Assembly (NCBI GenBank): GCA_902492185.1
Contig: CABUKY010000023.1
Span: 1-17,212 of the forward strand
Direction of reading: 5' to 3'
Length of the DNA: 17,212 nucleotides
DNA from: an uncultured Collinsella sp.
GTDB lineage: Bacteria; Actinomycetota; Coriobacteriia; Coriobacteriales; Coriobacteriaceae
The notes under the pieces: generated by a model
Seen by the model: the letters and a program-made list of their open reading frames with translations, nothing else
Told to the model about the DNA's origin: nothing
Databases searched by the model: none
Part shown: positions 6,950 through 14,259 of the stretch, piece after piece
Layout: every line of letters starts with the position of its first letter
How positions within the stretch are numbered: the first letter of the stretch is position 1
Program-made: the position numbers and the translations under genes

Positions 6950-8227
6950 ATGTCCACTAAGTATGCAATCGTTGGCGGCAAGCTCATCGACGGTACCGGT
7001 GCCGAGCCGGTCGAGAACTCCCTCGTTCTCGTCGACGACAACGGCAAGATCGAGTACGCCGGCGCTATACAGGACCTTCCCGAGGGCGTTGAGGTTATCG
7101 ATGCCGCCGGCAAGACCGTCCTTCCCGGCCTGATCGACACCCACCTGCACTTCTCGGGCAACCTGACCGACGATGACACCGATTGGGTCATGCAGCCGCT
7201 CCTCGAGAAGCAAGCCGTCGCCGTCAAGCAGGCCTACGACTGCCTCACCCACGGCCTCACCACCGTCTGCGAGATCGGCCGCTTTGGTATCCAGATCCGT
7301 GACTGCATCGACAAGGGCGTCTTTAAGGGCCCGCGCGTTCTGGCCACCGGCCTCGGCTTCTGCCGCGTTGCCGGTCACGGTGACTCCCACCACTGCACCC
7401 AGGAGCTCAACAAGGAATCCCATCCCTGGGGCGACCAGGTCGACGGTCCTTGGGATCTGCGCAAGGCCGTCCGTCGTCGCCTGCGCGAGAACCCCGATGC
7501 CATCAAGATCTGGGCTACCGGTGGCGGCATCTGGCGCTGGGACTCCGGTCGCGACCAGCACTATTGCTCCGAGGAAATCCAGGCCGTGGTCGAAGAGGCA
7601 AAGATGGTCGGCATCCCCGTGTGGAGCCACTGCTACAACAACCACGCCGCTGCCTACGATTCCGTTCGCTTTGGCTGCGAGCAGCTGATTCACGGCTTCG
7701 ATATCGATGAGCGCACCATGGACCTCATGGCCGAGCAGGGCACCTTCTTCACCCCGACGATCGCCTTCCTGCCCACCTGGTACGCCACCTATCCGCCCGT
7801 CTACGTGCCTGAGCTGCACGACAAGTACGAGGGCACCCTGGTCGAGAAGGAGCTGCAGCGCAACTACGACTGCCTGCGCGAGGCCAAGAAGCGCGGCGTC
7901 GTCATGACGATCGGCTCCGACTCCTTCTCCTTCGTCACCCCGTACGGCACCTGTTCCATCGAGGAGATGTACGAGTTCGTCGACAAGATCGGCTTCACCC
8001 CGGTCGAGACCATCACCTGCGCCACCCTCAACGGTGCCAAGATGTGCCACATCGAGGACGAGACCGGTTCTATCGAGGCCGGCAAGTGCGCCGACCTGCT
8101 GGTCGTCAACGGTGACGTCGCCGCCGACATCCACGTGCTCAACACCGACAACATGGACGTTATCATGAAGGACGGCTGGATCGTCGAGGCGGGCACCTTT
8201 GGCGAGGCCAACAAATACAGTGCCTAA
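6950..8227 (+). CDS. Metal-dependent amidohydrolase (imidazolonepropionase/prolidase-like)
   Basis: The 425-residue protein is a complete amidohydrolase-superfamily enzyme. It has an N-terminal beta-sandwich strand region, the HxH metal motif H65-L-H67 (DTHLHF), K186 (AIKIWATGGG) as the likely carboxylated lysine bridge, H227 (VWSHC), H248 (LIHGF) and catalytic D324 (GSDS). It closes with the usual GSIEAGKCADLLVV strand. All ligands of a binuclear site are present. Related enzymes hydrolyse Xaa-Pro, Xaa-Arg or Xaa-Lys dipeptides, N-acyl amino acids or cyclic amides, so C-N bond cleavage of an amino-acid derivative is expected but the substrate is open. There is no signal peptide, so it acts in the cytoplasm, probably on cargo of the permease encoded just upstream. 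Start ATG 6950 follows AAGGAGGA. Transcription ends at 8286-8310. Confidence 0.9.
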   Translation: MSTKYAIVGGKLIDGTGAEPVENSLVLVDDNGKIEYAGAIQDLPEGVEVIDAAGKTVLPGLIDTHLHFSGNLTDDDTDWVMQPLLEKQAVAVKQAYDCLTHGLTTVCEIGRFGIQIRDCIDKGVFKGPRVLATGLGFCRVAGHGDSHHCTQELNKESHPWGDQVDGPWDLRKAVRRRLRENPDAIKIWATGGGIWRWDSGRDQHYCSEEIQAVVEEAKMVGIPVWSHCYNNHAAAYDSVRFGCEQLIHGFDIDERTMDLMAEQGTFFTPTIAFLPTWYATYPPVYVPELHDKYEGTLVEKELQRNYDCLREAKKRGVVMTIGSDSFSFVTPYGTCSIEEMYEFVDKIGFTPVETITCATLNGAKMCHIEDETGSIEAGKCADLLVVNGDVAADIHVLNTDNMDVIMKDGWIVEAGTFGEANKYSA

Positions 8228-8230
8228 ACT

Positions 8231-8239
8231 ACCGTTCAT
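8231..8239 (+). promoter_or_regulatory. LytTR-like half site ACCGTTCAT
   Basis: ACCGTTCAT matches all positions of the published LytTR consensus [TA][AC][CA]GTTN[AG][TG]. It lies about 105 bases before the first sensor kinase start. LytTR regulators usually bind two direct repeats about 21-22 bases apart, and I see no second good copy at that distance. A single 9-base match can occur by chance. Confidence 0.25.
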
Positions 8240-8285
8240 CGACGACTGGATGTAAAACACAGTATTTGATTGCATAATGCAATGG

Positions 8286-8310
8286 AGAGGGTCGCTTGCG
8301 GCCCTCTTTA
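8286..8310 (+). terminator. Intrinsic terminator after amidohydrolase gene, just before kinase 1
   Basis: agaggg (8286-8291) pairs with ccctct (8302-8307), extended inward by a T-G pair and cg/cg, with a cttg loop and a TTTATT tail. Just upstream lies the palindrome ttgcataatgcaa (8270-8282), which contains a -10-like cataat. The kinase start is only 35 bases downstream, so this hairpin could also attenuate a transcript starting at that box. Confidence 0.7.
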
Positions 8311-8344
8311 TTGCTATGGGTGCGATAGATAAAAGGGGATGACG

Positions 8345-9730
8345 GTGGATTTAAACGGGCTGATTCTGGGCAAGAGCTACAACTCTACCAAGGTCTTTCG
8401 TACGGCCCAGCATGTGGTCCAGGCCATCCTGCTCGGTGTTGTCGTTCCGGCGCTTATCCTGCTGCTTATCTGGGATTTAACCGATAATCCCAATCCCGTT
8501 CCGGGCGTTGTCGTTATTGCCGGCATGGTCATGCTGTGCTTCTTTTTCTCGTATGTCTTTGTGGTCCCCGACGACCTCACATCGAGCGCAACCGACCGTA
8601 CGCTCGCCATCGCATCAAAAATATTCGCCTACACGTCGCGCGGCCTTACGCCCGAAGCGGCCCTGGGCGCCTCTAAAATTATCCTGTCCGAGACCATCGC
8701 CTCTGCCATCTGCTTTACCGACGGCAAGCAGGTGTTGGCAAGCTGGGGCGAGGACTCGGCAAAGTGCCCCGCCGGCACCCCGGTCGTGCTCAAGACCACG
8801 CTCAGTGTGATTGAGACGGGCGAGCAGAGCGTGTTTTCGCGTGACACCTCCAATGAGACGGGCGGCTATTTTCCCCGCCTGCGCGCCGGCATTGTCGCGC
8901 CGCTTACCGTGCGCGGACATTGCGTGGGTACGCTCGAGCTGTACTATCCCCGCCTGAGCAGCATTGATATGCGCCAGACGGCCCTTGCCTCGGGTTTTGC
9001 CGATCTAATTTCCACGCAGCTCGCCAGCTTTGAGCTCGAGCGCCAGGACGAGCTCACAGCCCGCGTTGAGCTTCGCGCCCTGCAGTCGCAGGTCGACCCG
9101 CATTTTCTATTCAATACCATTAGCACGATTGTGTCGCTCGTTCGAACCGAGCCCGACAAGGCGCGATCGCTGCTGATCGACTTTTCCAACTACTATCGTC
9201 AGACGCTTTCTGACTCCGATACGCTCACCACGCTCGAGCACGAGGTGGAACAGGGCACTCGTTATATCAATCTTATGCAGGCCCGGTATGGCGACGGCCG
9301 TCTGCGCGTCTCGGTCGACATCGACTTTGAGGTGCGCGACAGCCTGGTGCCGCCGTTTATCTTGCAGCCGCTGCTCGAAAACTGCATCAAGCATGCGCAG
9401 CGCGAGATCGAGCCGCTTTCTATTCATGTTAGGGCTTTCGAGACCGATGACGGCTTGGAGATCATCGTCGAAGACGACGGCATCGGAATGAGCGAAGAAG
9501 TCTGCGCGCATCTGTTTGAGCAGCATCGCCGAGAGGAGCCCGAGAGCATTACCGCCGACGGCTCCGTCAAGCGAGGTCGCGGCCTGGCGCTCTTCAACGT
9601 GCTTCAGCGCATCCATTTCTTTTACGGAGAAGATTCTGGCATGCGCGTGAAGTCCCAGGAGGGCGTGGGAACACAGGTCATCGTTGAGTTGAACGGCGAG
9701 CCACATGAGCCGGCGCCGTTGACGGTGTAG
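8345..9730 (+). CDS. LytS/BtsS-like sensor histidine kinase 1
   Basis: This kinase should autophosphorylate on a histidine in response to a signal and pass the phosphate to the regulator encoded next. The 461-residue product has two membrane helices (about 21-43 and 53-75) with a very short extracytoplasmic loop. A GAF-like region follows at about 85-230. The His_kinase domain has H253 in VDPHFLFNT, and the HATPase has an N box around N346 (ENCIKHA), G1 DDGIGM (377-382) and G2 GRGLAL (411-416). It lacks the five-helix LytS sensor, so sensing is probably by the cytoplasmic GAF region or the membrane. I prefer GTG 8345: the AAAAGGGG site ends six bases upstream, whereas it directly abuts ATG 8339. 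It is paralogous to the kinase at 14256-15599. Confidence 0.9.
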   Translation: MDLNGLILGKSYNSTKVFRTAQHVVQAILLGVVVPALILLLIWDLTDNPNPVPGVVVIAGMVMLCFFFSYVFVVPDDLTSSATDRTLAIASKIFAYTSRGLTPEAALGASKIILSETIASAICFTDGKQVLASWGEDSAKCPAGTPVVLKTTLSVIETGEQSVFSRDTSNETGGYFPRLRAGIVAPLTVRGHCVGTLELYYPRLSSIDMRQTALASGFADLISTQLASFELERQDELTARVELRALQSQVDPHFLFNTISTIVSLVRTEPDKARSLLIDFSNYYRQTLSDSDTLTTLEHEVEQGTRYINLMQARYGDGRLRVSVDIDFEVRDSLVPPFILQPLLENCIKHAQREIEPLSIHVRAFETDDGLEIIVEDDGIGMSEEVCAHLFEQHRREEPESITADGSVKRGRGLALFNVLQRIHFFYGEDSGMRVKSQEGVGTQVIVELNGEPHEPAPLTV

Positions 9731-9768
9731 CACGCGGTTGGATTGAGAGAAAAAGAGGGGAAGCGCAT

Positions 9769-10503
9769 ATGTCCGAAGGCTGGAACATCCTGGTGGTTGA
9801 TGACGAGCCCCCAATTAGGGCTGAGCTACGCTATCTGTTGGAAAAGGATACGCGTGTGGGTCAGATTGCCGAGGCGGGCAATGTCACCGAGGCCGTGGAG
9901 TTGATTCTGTCGAACAAGCCCGACGTGCTGTTTTTAGACATTACCATGCCCGGTCGCTCGGGAATTGAGCTTGCCGAGACCCTGCAAAACCTAAAGAGGC
10001 CGCCGGTCGTGGTGTTTGTGACGGCATTTGCCGAGTATGCGGCCGATGCCTATAACCTCGATGCTGTCGATTACGTCGTCAAACCGGTTGAGGATGCCCG
10101 CTTGTCAAAGGCGCTCGACAAGATCGAGACTGCCCTGGGCGCTCGCCGTGTCGTCCATGCTCCGCGCCAGCCTTTGCGCCTGACGGTGGATCGCGGGGGC
10201 AAAAAGGTGTTCATTCCCGTGGCGGATGTCTGCTACTTTGAGGCGCGCGCCGATTTTTGCAACGCCGTCTGCGCCGAGGGAACATACCTGATCAATGAGT
10301 CGATTTCCTCGCTCGAGCGGCGCCTGGCCTCCGAGGGCTTTATCCGTGTCCACCGCAGTTATCTGGTCAATTTGGAAGACGTGCATAATGTCGAGATCGG
10401 TTCCACGGGTCTTATGGAGCTCAGGCTCGATCGCGTAACCTCGACGGTGCCTGTGTCCCGTCGTCGCGCAGCCGAGGTCAAGGCGCACTTGGGGCTTGCG
10501 TAG
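9769..10503 (+). CDS. LytTR-family response regulator 1
   Basis: The 244-residue protein is the partner of the kinase ending 38 bases upstream. The receiver domain (about 6-125) has the acidic pair D11/D12, phosphoacceptor D57 (LFLDITMPG), T85 and K105 (VVKPVE). A LytTR DNA-binding domain spans about 136-241, with the family's FIRVHRSYLVNL segment. Phosphorylation should dimerise it on DNA. Start ATG 9769 follows AGAGGGG at eight bases. Targets are unknown. Characterised relatives (BtsR, YpdB, LytR) control pyruvate or other transporter genes, often next to themselves. No terminator follows, so the phospholipase-like gene may be co-transcribed. Confidence 0.93.
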   Translation: MSEGWNILVVDDEPPIRAELRYLLEKDTRVGQIAEAGNVTEAVELILSNKPDVLFLDITMPGRSGIELAETLQNLKRPPVVVFVTAFAEYAADAYNLDAVDYVVKPVEDARLSKALDKIETALGARRVVHAPRQPLRLTVDRGGKKVFIPVADVCYFEARADFCNAVCAEGTYLINESISSLERRLASEGFIRVHRSYLVNLEDVHNVEIGSTGLMELRLDRVTSTVPVSRRRAAEVKAHLGLA

Positions 10504-10536
10504 GCAGTCTGCATATCATCGTTTACCGCCGCAGGT

Positions 10537-10563
10537 TTGGCATGACCGTGCGGTGGGCATAAT
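10537..10563 (+). promoter_or_regulatory. Possible promoter before phospholipase C-like gene
   Basis: TTGGCA (10537-10542), a 15-base spacer and CATAAT (10558-10563) could form a weak promoter. The -10 context gggcataatgg resembles the boxes before the MFS and glycosyltransferase genes. The short spacer lowers confidence. Confidence 0.3.
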
Positions 10564-10595
10564 GGGTGACATCGAATGAAATCGAAAGGATCATT

Positions 10596-11540
10596 ATGCC
10601 CGCGCTCATTACGCATCATCTGTTTGGCGAGGAAAGCATCGACCGTCTTCCGCAGGGCGTTATTACGTCCGACGAGGAGCGCATCGCCTTTATCCTGGGA
10701 AACCAAGGTCCCGACCCGTTTTTCTTCCACATGCTCACGCCGCGCATTTCCGACTGTATGTCGCTTGCTCAGGTCATGCACCGCTCGCGCATGTCGCGCC
10801 AGTTCTCGTGCCTGCGCGACGGCGTGTCGCACCTACAGCCGCGCGATGCCAATCTGGGTCGCGCCTTTGCGCTGGGCTTGCTGTCTCACTATGTTCTCGA
10901 CCGTAATGCCCACCCCTTTGTCTACGAGCAGCAGTTTGGCATTGTAGATTCCGATCCCGAGCTCGAGGCTTCGGGCAGCCAAGTTCACGCCGTGCTCGAA
11001 AGCGATCTGGACGTGCTGATGCTACAGCTCAAGCGCGACGGTGCCACGGTCGAGGATTATCCGCCGGCGGGCGAGATCGTCACCACCGACCGCATCAACC
11101 GTGTGGCCGGCGTGCTGATGAGCTACATCGCCGGGCGCGTGTACGGTATCGACATCCCGGCGGGGGAGTACGCCGGCGCCGTCTCGGACATGCAGATGCT
11201 CTATCGCACCATTGAGCCGGCCGGCTCGGTAAAGACGCGCGCGATTGCCCTGCTCGAGGGCTTGGTGCATGACTACTCGCTGCTCGACGGCCTTGCTCAT
11301 CGCGTGACGACGGAGCTGCCCGAGCGCACCGGTAACCTGGGCCACCTGACATGGAAGAACCCCTTTACCGATGAGGTCTCGACCGAGAGCTTCCCCGAGG
11401 TCTTTGAGCGCGCGCTGACCGATTACGAGCTCACCGTTGCCCGCTTTATCGAGACCGGTGACATGGATGCCGTGACCGGCCATATCAACTATAGCGGCCG
11501 CGTACTCGACGCCGACGAGGAGTTCGACCGCGAGGAGTAG
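10596..11540 (+). CDS. Zinc-dependent phospholipase C-like protein (Zn_dep_PLPC family)
   Basis: The 314-residue protein resembles the phospholipase C / S1-P1 nuclease zinc-hydrolase fold in its N-terminal half. Likely metal ligands are H7/H8 (ITHHLFG), D40 (GPDPFFFH), H98-D102-H106 (LLSHYVLDRNAHP) and H131 with E135 (VHAVLESD). No signal peptide or membrane helix is visible, unlike secreted phospholipases C, so it probably acts inside the cell. The real substrate could be a phospholipid, a nucleotide or another phosphoester. Start ATG 10596 follows GAAAGGA; the first ten codons of the longer frame are not supported. It lies 92 bases after regulator 1 and 101 bases before the MFS gene, with no terminator on either side. 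The C-terminal third has no motif I recognise and ends in an acidic tail. Confidence 0.75.
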   Translation: MPALITHHLFGEESIDRLPQGVITSDEERIAFILGNQGPDPFFFHMLTPRISDCMSLAQVMHRSRMSRQFSCLRDGVSHLQPRDANLGRAFALGLLSHYVLDRNAHPFVYEQQFGIVDSDPELEASGSQVHAVLESDLDVLMLQLKRDGATVEDYPPAGEIVTTDRINRVAGVLMSYIAGRVYGIDIPAGEYAGAVSDMQMLYRTIEPAGSVKTRAIALLEGLVHDYSLLDGLAHRVTTELPERTGNLGHLTWKNPFTDEVSTESFPEVFERALTDYELTVARFIETGDMDAVTGHINYSGRVLDADEEFDREE

Positions 11541-11594
11541 GACCCGTGCGTGCCCCTTTGCCGAATCCTTACCAGCGCCTCTGGACAATTGGGG

Positions 11595-11600
11595 TACGAT
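11595..11600 (+). promoter_or_regulatory. -10-like box before MFS gene
   Basis: TACGAT in the context ggggtacgatga stands 41 bases before the MFS start. The context parallels tgggtatgatgg at 12990-13001 and tgggcataatgg at 10554-10565. No convincing -35 is seen. Confidence 0.3.
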
Positions 11601-11641
11601 GAACTAACTGCATATCGGGCGAATACGAAGGGGCCCTGTCC

Positions 11642-12901
11642 ATGAAATACACCAAGCTCGAGCGTAACTGGGTTATGTACGATGTGGGCAATTCGGCCCT
11701 CGTGTTGCTCAATACCTCGGTGGTGCCCATCTACTTTAACGCCATCAATACTGGTGCTTCCTCGGCAGACCTGGTGGTCGCTTGGGGCAACGCTCAGACG
11801 ATCGCCTCGCTGGTCATTGCCATGCTCATGCCCATTCTGGGCGCGCTTGCCGATTACGCCGGCAACAAGATTAAGTTCTTCTTGGGCTTCTTCCTCACGG
11901 GCCTGGTTCTTTGCCTGGCGCAGGCTATCCCAATGTCCGCCATGGCATTTTTGACCGTGTACGTGCTGTGCACCATCGGCCTTAACTCTTCTATGACGTT
12001 CTACGACGCCATGCTGCCCGACATTACCACCGACGAGCGCATGGACGCCGTGTCCAGCTCGGGCTATGCCTGGGGCTACATCGGTTCCACCGTGCCGTTC
12101 ATCATCTGCCTGGCGCTCATCATGGGTGGCCCCGCTCTTGGCGTCCCCACCATGCTGGCAACGCGTCTGTCGTTTATCATCACTGGTGCCTGGTGGCTCA
12201 TCTTTACCCTGCCGCTCATTCGCACCTATAAGCAAAAGTACGGTCGCGAGCGCGGTCCCGAGGACACCATCGGCCACATCGTGGGCGGTGTGTTCTCCGA
12301 GGTCGGACACACCATGCGCGAGATCGCCCACAACAAGACCGTGCTGGTCTACATGATCGCGTTCTTCTTCTATATCGATGGCGTCCACACGGTCATTTCC
12401 ATGGCTACCAGCTACGGCTCGGCTTTAGGCATCGACTCGACCCAGCTGGTGCTGGCGCTGCTCGTTACGCAGTTTGTGGCCTTTCCGTCTGCCATCATCT
12501 ACGGCAAGCTCGCCGGACGCGTGGGCACGCTTAACATGATCCTGGTGGCCGTCGCCGCCTACATGGGCATTGTGCTGTTCGCCGCATTCTTCCTAAAGAC
12601 CGCCTTCGAATTCTGGGTGCTTGCCATTATGGTCGGCCTGTTCCAGGGCGGCGTGCAAGCGCTCAGCCGTAGCTACTTTGGCCGCATTATCCCCAAGGAA
12701 AAGTCCAACGAGTACTACGGCTTCTTTGACATCTTTGGTCGTTATGCAAGCGTCATGGGCACTTTCCTGGTGTCGGTCGTCACCTCGCTGACCGGCAACC
12801 CGTCGCTGGGCGTCCTTTCCATTGGCGTGCTGCTGATCGTTGGCTTTATGCTGCTGGTTCGCCTGTCCCGCATGACTCAGGCGGCAGAGCAGACCGCATA
12901 G
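11642..12901 (+). CDS. UMF1/Atg22-like MFS transporter
   Basis: The 419-residue protein has about twelve hydrophobic helices split by a charged central loop near residues 195-230, as in the major facilitator superfamily. The N-terminal YDVGNSALVLL segment (about residues 13-23) matches the W/YD.(A/G)NSA signature of the UMF1 (Atg22-like) family. Yeast Atg22 exports amino acids from the vacuole; bacterial members are mostly uncharacterised and are thought to move amino acids or related solutes. Start ATG 11642 follows AAGGGG. Its position between a regulator/phospholipase unit and a glycosyltransferase/kinase unit suggests it could be a target of one of the LytTR regulators, since known LytTR systems often control an adjacent carrier. 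That is inference. Confidence 0.88.
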   Translation: MKYTKLERNWVMYDVGNSALVLLNTSVVPIYFNAINTGASSADLVVAWGNAQTIASLVIAMLMPILGALADYAGNKIKFFLGFFLTGLVLCLAQAIPMSAMAFLTVYVLCTIGLNSSMTFYDAMLPDITTDERMDAVSSSGYAWGYIGSTVPFIICLALIMGGPALGVPTMLATRLSFIITGAWWLIFTLPLIRTYKQKYGRERGPEDTIGHIVGGVFSEVGHTMREIAHNKTVLVYMIAFFFYIDGVHTVISMATSYGSALGIDSTQLVLALLVTQFVAFPSAIIYGKLAGRVGTLNMILVAVAAYMGIVLFAAFFLKTAFEFWVLAIMVGLFQGGVQALSRSYFGRIIPKEKSNEYYGFFDIFGRYASVMGTFLVSVVTSLTGNPSLGVLSIGVLLIVGFMLLVRLSRMTQAAEQTA

Positions 12902-12993
12902 GAGCGAGCGGCTATTGGGCCTGTCCGCGGTACTCTTTTGGGGTTATCCGCAATAAACATTGCGACTTGCGAGCAATGATTTGCCCAAGTGGG

Positions 12994-12999
12994 TATGAT
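12994..12999 (+). promoter_or_regulatory. -10-like box before glycosyltransferase/kinase 2 operon
   Basis: TATGAT in the context tgggtatgatgg is the best -10 match in the 170-base gap. No strong -35 lies 16-18 bases upstream. It is followed 18 bases later by the terminator stem at 13017, so transcripts from here would have to pass a terminator before the gene at 13072. Confidence 0.4.
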
Positions 13000-13016
13000 G
13001 GAATCAGCTAGGTCGC

Positions 13017-13051
13017 GGGGCGTCGCCTGTGTTTGGCGGCGCCCCGTTTTT
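13017..13051 (+). terminator. Intrinsic terminator or attenuator before glycosyltransferase gene
   Basis: Bases 13017-13027 (ggggcgtcgcc) pair with 13035-13045, giving an 11-bp stem with one T-G pair and a 7-base loop. GTTTTT follows at 13046-13051. It is 115 bases after the MFS stop but only 21 bases before the next start codon and its ribosome binding site. It may end the MFS transcript, attenuate the next operon, or both. Confidence 0.75.
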
Positions 13052-13071
13052 GTGTTGCAGGGAGGGAAGGC

Positions 13072-14259
13072 ATGAACGCCACGGTTGTGATTCCAACATA
13101 TTGGGCAGACGACGAGGCCCATGCAAACGCTCCCGGCGTCTATGACCACTCGACGAAGCTCAACGCCACCAATCCCGAGCTCGACCGCTGCCTGGCCTCG
13201 CTCGAGCAGGTGCGCGACATTCCGAGGATTATCCTTTTGGTGGTCTGCCCCATCTCGGTCACGGCTGATGTGTCGAAGCGCGTCCACGAAATCGTCGACG
13301 CGCACCCTACGCTCAAGGTCACCGTGGTTACCAACAACCAGGCATCGCGTATCGCCGACCGTGTGGCGCAGATTGCTCCCAAGGGCTCGGGCGAGTGCGT
13401 GAGTCTGCGCGGATACGGCGCCATTCGCAATATGGGGCTTGCCTGCGCTGCGGTGCTCGGCCACGATGCCGTTGTCTTTTTGGATGACGACGAGACCGTT
13501 ATCGATGCCGACTTTATGAAGCGCGCGACCTATGCACTGGGCCAGCAGACGCGTCAAGGCCTGCCGATTTTGGTTAAGAGCGGTTACTTTTACGATCGAG
13601 ACGGATCGCCGTTGGCGCCCACAGACAAGGTGGGCATTTGCCATCGTTGGTGGACCAAACGCATCGAGTTTAATCGCTGGATGAAAAAGGCGCTCTCGGG
13701 CACCCGTATTTCGCGTTCAAACTACGTGTGCGGCGGCCTTGTGGCGCTTCATGCCCGCGCCTTTACCCGTGTGGCGTTTGACCCGTTTATCACCCGAGGC
13801 GAGGACCTAGATTACCTCTTTAATATGCGCATGTTTGGCTACGACGTGTGGTTTGACAACGAGTGGGTCGTTCGTCACCTGCCGCCCGAGTCCGAGAAGC
13901 GCTCGCCGCGCTTTATGCAGGATGTGTACCGTTGGTACTACGAGCGTGCCAAGCTGACGTTTGCCGCGCACCAGCAGGAGCTCGTTCCCGTCACGGCCGC
14001 GTCGCTCATGCCCTATCCGGGCCCGTGGATTTCGCGCGAGCTCGACGACCGCGTGCGCAAAACCGCCATGGTCCGCAGCATGTTTACCCGCGAGCACGAG
14101 GGATACCTGCGCATTTGGCGTCACGGTATTGACGAGGCCAAGACCTACGCGCGCCAAAACGCCGCAAGCTACCTGCGTTTCCAGAGCTTCTGGCCCAAGA
14201 TCATGGACGGGCTCTGGCACGACGCACAACTGACCAGCATCCTGGAGGGGACTGAATGA
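13072..14259 (+). CDS. GT-A (family 2-like) glycosyltransferase
   Basis: The 395-residue soluble protein begins with a Rossmann-like nucleotide-sugar fold (MNATVVIPTYW). It carries an acidic metal/sugar-nucleotide motif at D138-D140 (VFLDDDE) and a RGEDLDYLFNMRMFG segment at about 242-256 whose ED fits the catalytic-base region of GT2 enzymes. It should transfer a sugar from a nucleotide donor; donor and acceptor are unknown. Inserts such as ICHRWWTKRIEFNRWMKKAL and a C-terminal region rich in aromatic and basic residues may bind a lipid or polymer acceptor. No membrane helix is seen. Start ATG 13072 follows GGGAGGGAAGG; the 13 earlier codons come from the terminator region. The stop codon overlaps the start of sensor kinase 2 by ATGA, implying translational coupling. 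A glycan-related signal for that kinase is therefore possible. Confidence 0.78.
   Translation: MNATVVIPTYWADDEAHANAPGVYDHSTKLNATNPELDRCLASLEQVRDIPRIILLVVCPISVTADVSKRVHEIVDAHPTLKVTVVTNNQASRIADRVAQIAPKGSGECVSLRGYGAIRNMGLACAAVLGHDAVVFLDDDETVIDADFMKRATYALGQQTRQGLPILVKSGYFYDRDGSPLAPTDKVGICHRWWTKRIEFNRWMKKALSGTRISRSNYVCGGLVALHARAFTRVAFDPFITRGEDLDYLFNMRMFGYDVWFDNEWVVRHLPPESEKRSPRFMQDVYRWYYERAKLTFAAHQQELVPVTAASLMPYPGPWISRELDDRVRKTAMVRSMFTREHEGYLRIWRHGIDEAKTYARQNAASYLRFQSFWPKIMDGLWHDAQLTSILEGTE

Noticed and set aside
6902..8275. Long minus-strand reading frame of 457 codons opposite the amidohydrolase gene
   Set aside because: It is a mirror of high third-position G+C. The product is low-complexity V/L/G/D-rich, and the plus strand has a complete motif-bearing gene with a strong ribosome binding site.
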